Assembly (NCBI GenBank): GCA_021161105.1
Contig: JAGHBG010000147.1
Location: 1 to 11,678, forward strand
DNA length: 11,678 bases
DNA from: Thermotogaceae bacterium
Lineage (GTDB): Bacteria > Thermotogota > Thermotogae > Thermotogales > Thermotogaceae
Reading direction: 5' to 3'
This document shows, one piece after another, positions 1-7,390 of this stretch (position 1 is its first letter; each line of letters begins with the position of its first letter). The position numbers and the translations under genes are program-made. Below the pieces are notes generated by a model. It did no database searches and was not told where the DNA came from. It saw only the letters and a list, made by a program, of their open reading frames with translations.

Positions 1-1473
1 ATTTGTGACAGAGCAGGGCATGAAGCGCTAAAAAAACTTTACGGAACAACTGTTGGCATGACGCCTGAGGAGATTAAAAACGAGAGGTTGATAGTTTACT
101 GGGGGATGAATCCCGCCTGGACAAACCTTCATGGGTTTTCCCTTGTTAAAAAATATGGACTTGAAGTTTGGACGGTAGATGTCAGGGTTACACCAACGAT
201 GAAAGCGTCCTCGAGAGGTTTTATATTAAAGCCTGGAAGGGACGCTGAATTTGCTCTTTACATAGCAAAGGCCATGGTTGAGAATGGCTGGTATGAGAAA
301 AGCTTTGCAGAAGATTACATAGAAAATTTTAATGATTTTAAAAGTTATCTTTCAGGTCTTGAATGGGACAGAGTAAAAAGAATGGGCCTTTCAAAGAAGG
401 ATGTTTTAGATTTTGCAAGGGGCTTCTGGGAAAAAAGAGGGGTTATTCATATAGGATATGGTTTTCAAAGGAGCAGAAATGGTGGAACCTCTGTGTTAAG
501 TGTTGGAATTCTTCCTGTTCTGTCAGGTCACAAGTGTGGATTTTTGTACGATATGAAAACACTTGATAAAAGCTATGCTGAAGGAAGGTTTTTGAGGAAA
601 ACTCCAATTAAGACTATCCCGCAGATGAAGATAGCTGAATATATAGAAAACGGAGATATAGAGATGGTTTATATCTACGACGCTAATCCGCTTAATTCTC
701 ATCAGAATGTGAACAGGCTCAGAAAGGCTTTCGAAAAGATTTTTGTAGTTGTTCACGATATATTTATGACAGAGACGGCAATAGCTGCAGATGTTGTGCT
801 TCCAGCGAACACTTTTTTTGAAAGACTTGATGTTGTTGACTCGTACTACCACGATTATATCCTTTTGAATGAACCCGTTATGAGGCTTTATGGGTACAGC
901 AACAGAGAGATAACGATGATGCTTTCAAAAAAACTGGGATTTGAAGATGAACATCTTTATGAAAGCGAGGAAAAAATAATAGAGAAAGTCCTTAAAGACA
1001 GCGGGCTCAGCTGGGAAGAGCTTAAAGAAAGAAAGGTTATAAAGGGCAGAAAAATATCAAGGTGCAGGGATAAGATTAGAGTATACTTTGACAATTTGAA
1101 AGAAGCAGAAGAAATTGATATAAAGGAAGATGAATTTATTCTCATAAGTCCAACCCATTACAGCACGATAACGAGTCAATATTACACGTTGCATGATAAG
1201 TTTGATGGTCAAATCTACATGAATCCGGAAGATGGAAAGAAAGTGGGGATTAACGAAGGAGATATGGCAGAGGTCTTTAATGAGTATGGGGGGATAACTT
1301 CAAGAGTGAAGTTTTCGGAGGATATTCAAAAGGGCACGGTTGTAATATTTAAGGGATCGTGGCAAAATTTACATGGAAGAAATGTAAACGTGCTTGTTGG
1401 TGACGAGGTCCAGGAAGATTATGGTAATGCTTCTATTTATCATGGGTTCAGGGTAAGGGTTAGAAAAATTTGA
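1..1473 (+). CDS. Molybdopterin-dependent oxidoreductase, DMSO reductase family (C-terminal part, 5' truncated by window)
   Basis: The frame is open from base 1, so the ATG at 58 is internal and the N-terminal region, which would normally carry the [4Fe-4S] site, is missing. The first visible residues read ICDRAGHEALKKLYGTTVG. In this family the Cys in such a motif (bases 4-6 here) lies where the Mo/W ligand Cys or Sec sits. Further family signs are LIVYWGMNPAWTNLH (88-132), VYIYDANPLNSHQN (about 667-708), and ETAIAADVVLPANTFFERLD (about 772-831). The last ~120 residues form the C-terminal cofactor-binding domain (NPEDGKKVGINEGDMAEV, then GTVVIFKGSW and NASIYHGFRVRV). It should be a bis-pyranopterin-guanine-dinucleotide redox enzyme; the substrate cannot be told. 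About 490 residues are visible. The stop overlaps the ribosome binding site of murE, so it is probably cotranscribed with the wall genes. The family is secure; any specific name such as formate dehydrogenase would be a guess. Confidence 0.9.
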   Translation: MCDRAGHEALKKLYGTTVGMTPEEIKNERLIVYWGMNPAWTNLHGFSLVKKYGLEVWTVDVRVTPTMKASSRGFILKPGRDAEFALYIAKAMVENGWYEKSFAEDYIENFNDFKSYLSGLEWDRVKRMGLSKKDVLDFARGFWEKRGVIHIGYGFQRSRNGGTSVLSVGILPVLSGHKCGFLYDMKTLDKSYAEGRFLRKTPIKTIPQMKIAEYIENGDIEMVYIYDANPLNSHQNVNRLRKAFEKIFVVVHDIFMTETAIAADVVLPANTFFERLDVVDSYYHDYILLNEPVMRLYGYSNREITMMLSKKLGFEDEHLYESEEKIIEKVLKDSGLSWEELKERKVIKGRKISRCRDKIRVYFDNLKEAEEIDIKEDEFILISPTHYSTITSQYYTLHDKFDGQIYMNPEDGKKVGINEGDMAEVFNEYGGITSRVKFSEDIQKGTVVIFKGSWQNLHGRNVNVLVGDEVQEDYGNASIYHGFRVRVRKI

Positions 1474-1479
1474 GGTGGT
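1472..1479 (+). promoter_or_regulatory. Ribosome binding site of murE
   Basis: GAGGTGGT overlaps the TGA stop of the oxidoreductase gene and lies 4-6 bases before the GTG at 1484. It favours that start over the GTGs at 1475 and 1478, which lie inside the site itself. Confidence 0.6.
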
Positions 1480-1483
1480 GCTT

Positions 1484-2953
1484 GTGAAGTTTTCTGAGAT
1501 TATCAGAATTTTATCTGATGTTCTCATAAGCTGGAAGGCAAATGGAGATCCAGAGGTCTTTGATGTTGAGATACATTCTTCAAAGGTTAAGAATGGAGAT
1601 GTTTTTGTATGTAGAAAAGGAGATTTTTTCGATTCACATGAAGTTGCAAGGGAAGTAGTAGAGCGTGGAGCGAAAATCTTAGTTTGTGAAAGGGAAATAG
1701 AAAACACAGGAGTTCCTACAATTGTTGTGTCGGATTCTCGCGTAGCGGAAGCCCTTCTTGCCGCTGAATTTTATGGAAAGCCCTACGAAAAACTCCTTGT
1801 TTTTGGAGTTACTGGCACGAACGGTAAAACAACGACAATTAGAATGGTTCATTTTATGCTTTCTCAACTTAAAATTCCGGGAAGTGTTGTGAGTACTGTT
1901 GGAAATGACATAATGGGAAGAGAAGAAAAGACCTATAACACCACCCCAAATGCTCTGTACCTTATGCGTGTGATGAGAGAGACAGTCGAAAAAGGAGGAA
2001 AGTTCATAGCACTTGAAGTTTCTTCCCATGCGATCGCTCAGAAGAGGATATATTCAATAGAATTTGACAGTGCGGCCCTTTTAAATATAACAAGGGATCA
2101 TCTTGATTTCCATAAAAGCTTTGATGAGTACAAAAGAGTTAAGTTCAGTATATTTAAGTATCTCAAACCCGATGGAGTGGGAGTTATAAGCTATGAATTT
2201 TTCAATGAATTGAATAAAGGCAGATTCAGGAAGGTCTTTTTTGGTGATGGAGGAAAATACAGGGTGAAAAACATAGATGTGTCTTTTTCAGGGACGAAAT
2301 TCAAGCTTGAAACTCCCTGGGGTGTGAAAAATGTAAAGGTTCCAATGGTCGGTGAGTTCAATGCTTACAACGCTGCAGCAGCTCTTATTATGCTCTCGGA
2401 GATTGGTTTTGATATAGATGAACTCATAGGGATTTTGAGAAGATTTCCAGGAGTTGATGGCAGGTTTGAAGTTCATAAAGAAGCTCTTAAGCAAGGTATA
2501 AGGGTTGTTGTAGATTTTGCACATTCTCCGGACGCTTTAGAAAAGGTGCTGAAGACAGGTAGAAAGCTTTTAGAAGGTAAAGGAAGGATAATTATTGTTT
2601 TTGGTGCAGGTGGGATGTCTGATAAGGGGAAAAGAGAGATTATGGGAAGGGTTGCATCGGAGCTTGCCGATGTTGCCATAGTTACCAACGATGATCCCAG
2701 AGGAGAAGATCCAGAAGAGATTATAGAGGATATATTGAAAGGATTTCCAAAAGGTAAACAACCACTGGTGATTATTGATAGAAAAGAGGCAATAGAAACA
2801 GCTTTAACTCTTGCCAGCAGAAAGGATATTATAATAATCGCTGGAAGAGGTCATGAAGACATGCAGGTTCTTGCACCTGATAGAGAGGTGCCGTTTAAAG
2901 ACAGAGAGGTGGTCTGGGAATTATTGCAAAAGAAGATAGCAAAAAGGCGTTGA
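1484..2953 (+). CDS. murE: UDP-MurNAc-tripeptide synthetase MurE (probably lysine-adding)
   Basis: Cytoplasmic Mur ligase that uses ATP to add the third amino acid to UDP-MurNAc-L-Ala-D-Glu. The GTG start at 1484 gives 489 residues beginning MKFSEIIRIL. The domains are an N-terminal UDP-binding domain with HSSKVKNGDVFVC (about 31-43), a central ATPase with P-loop GVTGTNGKTT (108-117), EVSSHA (178-183), NITRDHLDFH (201-210) and the likely carbamylated Lys220 (VKFSIF), then the C-terminal ligase domain with VVDFAHSPDAL (342-352) and GAGGMSDKGKR. The specificity motif reads DDPRGEDP (403-410; bases 2690-2713), not the DNPR usual in meso-diaminopimelate enzymes. I recall the T. maritima MurE, which adds lysine, as having the same DDPRGEDP motif. 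Lysine as the substrate is therefore an inference, while the MurE identity is firm. The stop overlaps the murF start by four bases. Confidence 0.96.
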   Translation: MKFSEIIRILSDVLISWKANGDPEVFDVEIHSSKVKNGDVFVCRKGDFFDSHEVAREVVERGAKILVCEREIENTGVPTIVVSDSRVAEALLAAEFYGKPYEKLLVFGVTGTNGKTTTIRMVHFMLSQLKIPGSVVSTVGNDIMGREEKTYNTTPNALYLMRVMRETVEKGGKFIALEVSSHAIAQKRIYSIEFDSAALLNITRDHLDFHKSFDEYKRVKFSIFKYLKPDGVGVISYEFFNELNKGRFRKVFFGDGGKYRVKNIDVSFSGTKFKLETPWGVKNVKVPMVGEFNAYNAAAALIMLSEIGFDIDELIGILRRFPGVDGRFEVHKEALKQGIRVVVDFAHSPDALEKVLKTGRKLLEGKGRIIIVFGAGGMSDKGKREIMGRVASELADVAIVTNDDPRGEDPEEIIEDILKGFPKGKQPLVIIDRKEAIETALTLASRKDIIIIAGRGHEDMQVLAPDREVPFKDREVVWELLQKKIAKRR

Positions 2954-4206
2954 TTAATAATTTGCTTGGCAGAAGGTTTTGCTATGATTCAAGGAAAGTA
3001 GAAAAAGGTTGCGTTTTTGTTGCGATTAAAGGGAGCAGATTTGATGGCCATGATTTTGCAAAGGAAGCACTTAAAAAAGGTGCTTCTTTTGTTGTGGTTG
3101 AAAGGGATTTGCAGCTGGATAACCAGATAGTAGTTGAGGATGTGATAGGTTTTTTATTGGAACTTGCGTGCGAGTATTTGAAAGCGAAGAAAGTAATAGG
3201 AGTTACAGGGAGTTCTGGGAAAACTTTTACAAAAGAGGTTCTGGGCAAGCTTTTCCCAGGTGCTTTTAAGACGCCGGGGAATATGAATACAGAAATAGGA
3301 ATACCGATATCGATATTGAATGAGTACGAGGAACAAAGGGTAGCTATTGTTGAATACGCGATGAATAAAAGGGGAGATATCAAGAGGATTTGTCGTTTTA
3401 TTAAACCAGATGTTGGAATAGTTTTAAATGTTGGCAGGCAACATATAGGTGTTGCGGGAAGTTTTGAGAATATTTTCCAAGGAAAGATGGAGCTTTTCCA
3501 GTGTAGTGGTGCAGCGGTATATAACGCAGACGATGAGAAGATGACGGAGTATGTGAGTGCTTTGGGTAAACCACGGGTGTCTTTTGGAATAAAAAAAGGA
3601 GATATCTCCTTGCTGGACTGGAGTTATATGGAAGGTAAGACGAGAGCAAAATACCTGGTTTTTAAAAAGGAAAAGGAAGTGGTGTTAAATGATATCTTTC
3701 ACAGAGGACATCTTTTAAACATAGCAGCAGCACTGGCAGGTGCTCATATTTTGGGTGAGAGAATATGCTGGGAATGTTTGCAGTATGTCAGAAATATGAA
3801 AGGAAGATTTTGCTGGAAAGATATTAATGGGATAAAAATTGTGGATGATACTTACAACGCTTCTCTGGCAGCTTTTGATATGGCGGTAGAGGTTATGCTG
3901 AGGGTAAAGGCCAGGAGAAGGTTAGCTGTTGTTGGACCGATTTTTGAACAGGGAGAGTTTTCCAGGGAAACCCACGAAGGTGTATCCAGGATACTCGAAA
4001 AATTGGATGGAGTGTTTGTTCTTGATGGATATGAAGGAAGTGAATATATAAATCCCGCCAATGTTGTATCAAGGGTAGCGGATAAAGAAGCACTGGCTGA
4101 AAAGGTGGCAAATTATTTAAAAAAGGGAGATGTTGTCCTTTTTAAAGCCTCAAGAGGTGTGGGAATGGAAGAGGTACTCTACAGAGTGGAGGAGATGCTT
4201 GGATGA
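2950..4206 (+). CDS. murF: UDP-MurNAc-tripeptide-D-Ala-D-Ala ligase MurF
   Basis: Adds D-Ala-D-Ala to UDP-MurNAc-tripeptide in the cytoplasm, the last soluble step of the precursor. The 418 residues show the Mur-ligase layout: DSRKVEKGCVFVAIKG (13-28), P-loop GVTGSSGKT (84-92), GNMNTEIGIP (110-119, a MurF hallmark), NVGRQHIG (160-167), likely carbamylated Lys179 (QGKMELF), HLLNIAAALAG (254-264), DDTYNA (299-304), GPIFEQGEFS (329-338) and FKASRGVGME (398-407). Several motifs differ from the common forms GSNGKTTTKE and DDSYNANP, so this is a divergent member. The TTG start shares TTGA with the murE stop. Its ribosome binding site is poor (AAAGG only about 2 bases upstream), so translation probably depends on coupling to murE; TTG 2962 is an alternative. 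It is slightly shorter than the E. coli enzyme. Confidence 0.93.
   Translation: MINNLLGRRFCYDSRKVEKGCVFVAIKGSRFDGHDFAKEALKKGASFVVVERDLQLDNQIVVEDVIGFLLELACEYLKAKKVIGVTGSSGKTFTKEVLGKLFPGAFKTPGNMNTEIGIPISILNEYEEQRVAIVEYAMNKRGDIKRICRFIKPDVGIVLNVGRQHIGVAGSFENIFQGKMELFQCSGAAVYNADDEKMTEYVSALGKPRVSFGIKKGDISLLDWSYMEGKTRAKYLVFKKEKEVVLNDIFHRGHLLNIAAALAGAHILGERICWECLQYVRNMKGRFCWKDINGIKIVDDTYNASLAAFDMAVEVMLRVKARRRLAVVGPIFEQGEFSRETHEGVSRILEKLDGVFVLDGYEGSEYINPANVVSRVADKEALAEKVANYLKKGDVVLFKASRGVGMEEVLYRVEEMLG
4188..4194 (+). promoter_or_regulatory. Ribosome binding site of mraY
   Basis: GGAGGAG inside the end of murF lies 8 bases before ATG 4203 and 11 before ATG 4206, which supports the first ATG. Confidence 0.6.
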
Positions 4207-5099
4207 TGTACCTTATTGAATTTTTAATAATCCTTTTTCTATTGTGGGTTTATATCAGGTATGCCAGCAGGAAAGGAATAGGGCAACTTATAAAAAAGGA
4301 TGGGCCGGATCTTCATGGGTACAAGGAAGGTACTCCTACGATGGGGGGAGTTATCTTCATAAGTGTTGCTGCCGTTTTTATGGTAGCCATTAAAGTTGAT
4401 CCTTTTCTTATAGCGTCCATGGTTGTTTTCATGATGCTGGGTTTGTGGGATGACATGACAAGTATCATAAAAAAAGATGCTTATGGGATGAAGGCAAGAC
4501 ACAAATTTGCACTTCAGATAGTTATTTCTGCGGCTTTATTGTGGCTTTTTTCTCCTGAAACCGTAACTTTCATACCATTTTATGGTAAAGTGAACCCGGG
4601 ATTTTGGTATTACGTCTTTGCTGTTTTCGTTATGGTAGGAACGGTTAATGCTGTAAATATAACAGATGGCCTTGATGGTCTTGCAGGTTTTGTCAGTGTG
4701 TCTTCTTTGCTTTCTATGTACATTTTTTTGCTTTTGAAGGGGCACGAAGAAAATTCAATAATGATTTTGCTGTTTGCGATATTTGCATTTTTAATTTTCA
4801 ATTCAAAGCCAGCGAAGGTTTTTATGGGAGATACCGGGTCTTTAGCAATAGGAGGCTTTATTTCTGCCCTTGCAATAAAATACCACTTTGAGTTTTATTT
4901 GATTTTCTTTGGATTTATCTTTGTAATAGAGACGCTGAGCGTTATCATACAGGTTGCTTCTTATAAGATCAGAGAAAAAAGAGTGTTTAAGATGGCTCCT
5001 ATACACCACCATTTTGAGCTTTCTGGATGGCAGGAGAGCAAGATAGTTTTTGTTTTTACGGTGTTGAACTTTGTTAGTTCCTTAATTGTTTTGAGGTGA
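4203..5099 (+). CDS. mraY: Phospho-MurNAc-pentapeptide translocase MraY
   Basis: Integral membrane transferase that moves phospho-MurNAc-pentapeptide from UDP to undecaprenyl phosphate, making lipid I. The 298 residues contain about ten hydrophobic segments. Family landmarks are all present: GTPTMGGVIF (43-52), the acidic pair GLWDDMTS (D83, D84), NAVNITDGLDGLAG (149-162), FMGDTGSLAIGG (207-218, with catalytic-type D210) and APIHHHFELSGW (265-276). It is shorter than the usual 320-360 residues, mainly at the N-terminus, where the protein enters the first membrane helix at once; I recall other Thermotogota MraY proteins being similarly compact. The ATG shares ATGA with the murF stop, and its own stop lies inside the murD ribosome binding site. 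Confidence 0.97.
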   Translation: MMYLIEFLIILFLLWVYIRYASRKGIGQLIKKDGPDLHGYKEGTPTMGGVIFISVAAVFMVAIKVDPFLIASMVVFMMLGLWDDMTSIIKKDAYGMKARHKFALQIVISAALLWLFSPETVTFIPFYGKVNPGFWYYVFAVFVMVGTVNAVNITDGLDGLAGFVSVSSLLSMYIFLLLKGHEENSIMILLFAIFAFLIFNSKPAKVFMGDTGSLAIGGFISALAIKYHFEFYLIFFGFIFVIETLSVIIQVASYKIREKRVFKMAPIHHHFELSGWQESKIVFVFTVLNFVSSLIVLR

Positions 5100-5100
5100 T
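5093..5100 (+). promoter_or_regulatory. Ribosome binding site of murD
   Basis: GAGGTGAT is a full match to the 16S anti-Shine-Dalgarno core. It overlaps the mraY TGA and lies 3 bases before TTG 5104, which makes TTG the start despite being a weak codon. Confidence 0.7.
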
Positions 5101-5103
5101 AGA

Positions 5104-6324
5104 TTGAATATAACGCTTCTTGGATTTGGAATTAGCAATAAGGCGATTTTGAATTGCTTAAAAGGCAAACATGATTTTTTCGTCAGCGATATAAATTTAA
5201 AGGACGAAGACATAAGGCTTCTGGAGTCTGTGGGAGTTGGGTATGAAACTTCTCATACAGGTAAAATTCTGGATTCCGATATAGTCGTTGTATCGCCAGG
5301 AATTAGTCCGCATAGCGGCGTTGGTAAGATGGTGAGAAATTCTAAAGTTGAGAGCGTTGTTGACATTGACTTTTATTTCAGGATAAATAAAAAACCTCCC
5401 CTTCTTATTGGAGTGACGGGAACAAACGGAAAGACGACCACGGCATCGATGATATGTCATGTAATAAGGGATTCAGGAAGGGATTGTGCCTTTTTGGGAA
5501 ACAACGAATCTCCGGTATTCTCCTTTGAGGGAGAAACAGAAGTTATGGTGCTTGAGCTGAGCAGTTTTCAGCTTTATTGGGCACAAAAAATCCCACTTGA
5601 TATAGGTGTGCTTTTAAACATCTCACCTGATCACCTTGACTGGCATGAAAGTTATGAGGAATACCTTGAAGCCAAGAAAAAAATATTAGCATTTTCTAAG
5701 GTGAAACTGATTTCCAGGGAAGTAGCGAACCTGGGATTTTGTAAAGACGCAATTGTTTTTAATGAAGACATCGTCGATCTGGACAAATTTCCTGAAAAAC
5801 TGAAGTCAGCGCAGAATCTTCAAAATGTGGCAGCAGCTTTTGCTGTAGCCCGGGAGATTGGTATAGAGAGTAAGGAGTTTTATAAGTCTCTTTCAAAGTT
5901 TGAAGTTCCTCCGCACAGGATGGAATTTGTTGCAGAGTACAGAGGGGTTAAATTTTATGAGGATTCAAAAGCGACTAACACTTATGCTTCGATGAAAGCT
6001 TTAGAGAATTTTGATAAGGTTGTGTTGATCCTCTCTGGAATAGTGAAGGAGAAAGATCTGGGAGATTTTGTGAAGGTGGTGGAGGAGAAGGCAGAAAAAG
6101 TCATTCTGCTGGGGGATAGAATAAGAGAAAAGCTGGATTTAAAAAATATGGATGTAGAATTTGCTCGTTCGATGGATGAAGCCGTTAGAAAAGCTTTTGA
6201 AGGTGCTAAAAGCGGAATAGTTCTTTTTAGCCCAGCTGGTGCGAGTTTTGATATGTATAAAAATTACAAAGAAAGAGGGAAAGATTTCAAAAGGGCGGTT
6301 CGGAGACTGATGGAAGATGGATAG
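5104..6324 (+). CDS. murD: UDP-MurNAc-L-Ala-D-Glu ligase MurD
   Basis: Adds D-glutamate to UDP-MurNAc-L-Ala in the cytoplasm. The N-terminal Rossmann-like domain starts MNITLLGFGISNKA. The SPGISP motif (64-69), P-loop GVTGTNGKTT (103-112), ELSSFQLYW (151-159), NISPDHLDWH (172-181), likely carbamylated Lys191 (EAKKKIL), PPHRMEFV (269-276), EDSKATNTYAS (286-296) and SPAGASFDMY (376-385) are all diagnostic of MurD. At 406 residues it is shorter than the usual 430-450. The shortening is mostly between Lys191 and the QNLQNVAAA segment (237-245), in the central domain. The common GG-x-DKG motif is replaced by SGIVKEKD (311-318). The TTG start has a strong ribosome binding site. The 3' end overlaps ftsW by eight bases. 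Confidence 0.96.
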   Translation: MNITLLGFGISNKAILNCLKGKHDFFVSDINLKDEDIRLLESVGVGYETSHTGKILDSDIVVVSPGISPHSGVGKMVRNSKVESVVDIDFYFRINKKPPLLIGVTGTNGKTTTASMICHVIRDSGRDCAFLGNNESPVFSFEGETEVMVLELSSFQLYWAQKIPLDIGVLLNISPDHLDWHESYEEYLEAKKKILAFSKVKLISREVANLGFCKDAIVFNEDIVDLDKFPEKLKSAQNLQNVAAAFAVAREIGIESKEFYKSLSKFEVPPHRMEFVAEYRGVKFYEDSKATNTYASMKALENFDKVVLILSGIVKEKDLGDFVKVVEEKAEKVILLGDRIREKLDLKNMDVEFARSMDEAVRKAFEGAKSGIVLFSPAGASFDMYKNYKERGKDFKRAVRRLMEDG

Positions 6325-7390
6325 AAAGGCACTTTTGTTTTTCATAATAGTTATCTTAATTCTGGGAAATATGATAATGATAAGTGCACAGGCGGCTGTT
6401 TATCTCAGGTTTGGTGGAGACCCATCAGCTGCTATTGTGAAGATTTTAGTAAAACTTTTCTTGGGAGTAATATTGTTTTTTATCTTTTCCGTGTTTAGAT
6501 ACACTGTTCACAGGGAACTTGTATGGTACTATTATTCTGCTGTCCTTCTGCTACTTGTAACAGTTTTTTTCGTTTCAGAAGGTGCTCGCAGGTGGTTGAC
6601 CATAGGCCCCTTTTCTTTACAACCTTCTGAGTTTGCCAAAATAGTTGTTATTTTGTTCATATCAAGATATATAGAGAAGTATCAGGACAGGATAAGTACT
6701 TTTAAATATGGAATATTGTTTCCATTAATACTGGTTTTGCCCATAGTCTTTTTGATATTTTTGGAACCTGATCTTAGTACATCATTGTTGATAACTGTTC
6801 TTGCTGTTCTTATGGTTTATACAGCGGGAGCTCGTCTGTGGCATATCCTTTCTATATTTGGAGCAGGCGCTTTAGGAGGATACCTTCTATATGCTTTCAA
6901 TCTTATCCACACCTATCAAATAGAGAGGTTAAAGGCATTCCTGGAGCGCCAGATGCAGTCTCAGGTTTTACTGTCACTTTCCGCGGCAAAATCTGGGGGA
7001 ATTCTGGGTAAAGGTATAGGTCTTGGAAGTTTGAAGATACTTGTTCCCGTTTCCGAAAGTGATTTTGTGATATCAATAATTGGCGAAGAAATGGGAGTAT
7101 TGGGAATAATAGCTGTTGCTGCGGCTTATTTAGGACTTGTCTGGAGTATGATAAAACTTGCTGAAAAAGTAGTTGAGGATAAATTCGCTCAACTGTTTGT
7201 TTATGGATATGCTTATTTGATAGTTCTCCATGTTATGGTCAATTTTGGTGTAAATGCAGGAATATTACCTGTTACGGGTGTAACGCTTCCATTTATCAGT
7301 AGAGGTGGAAGTTCTTATCTGTCTTTTATGATAGGATTAGGAATAGTAGTTAACATAATCTACGGGAGAGGAGAGGAAGAGGGAAGTTGA
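6317..7390 (+). CDS. ftsW: Lipid II polymerase of the SEDS family, FtsW
   Basis: Polytopic membrane glycosyltransferase that polymerises lipid II into glycan strands, normally with a class B penicillin-binding protein. The 357 residues show about ten membrane segments. SEDS motifs are GARRWLTIGPFSLQPSEF (89-106), EPDLSTSLL (150-158), AAKSGGILGKGIGLG (223-237), ESDFVISIIGEEMG (247-260) with D249 at the catalytic Asp position, and LPVTGVTLPFISRGGSS (317-333). Arg329 replaces the Tyr common in PFISYGGSS. FtsW is chosen over RodA because the gene lies between murD and murG, as in dcw clusters; sequence alone separates the two poorly. No partner PBP gene is in the window. The ATG lies inside the end of murD, with GGAG 11 bases upstream. 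Confidence 0.9.
   Translation: MDRKALLFFIIVILILGNMIMISAQAAVYLRFGGDPSAAIVKILVKLFLGVILFFIFSVFRYTVHRELVWYYYSAVLLLLVTVFFVSEGARRWLTIGPFSLQPSEFAKIVVILFISRYIEKYQDRISTFKYGILFPLILVLPIVFLIFLEPDLSTSLLITVLAVLMVYTAGARLWHILSIFGAGALGGYLLYAFNLIHTYQIERLKAFLERQMQSQVLLSLSAAKSGGILGKGIGLGSLKILVPVSESDFVISIIGEEMGVLGIIAVAAAYLGLVWSMIKLAEKVVEDKFAQLFVYGYAYLIVLHVMVNFGVNAGILPVTGVTLPFISRGGSSYLSFMIGLGIVVNIIYGRGEEEGS
7364..7386 (+). promoter_or_regulatory. Purine-rich ribosome binding region of murG
   Basis: An uninterrupted G/A tract covers the last codons of ftsW and runs up to TTG 7387. It offers several overlapping Shine-Dalgarno matches (AGGAG at 7369, AGAGGAAG at 7372). The ftsW C-terminus is forced to GRGEEEGS by this tract. 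Confidence 0.5.

Noticed and set aside
1475..1483. GTG starts at 1475 and 1478 for murE
   Set aside because: They lie within the ribosome binding site; GTG 1484 has correct spacing and a family-like N-terminus.
1369..1707. Minus-strand 112-codon ORF across the oxidoreductase/murE junction
   Set aside because: Spans two well-supported plus-strand genes and has shadow-like composition.
2982..3383. Minus-strand 133-codon ORF inside murF
   Set aside because: Ser/Thr/Pro-rich shadow of the murF coding strand.
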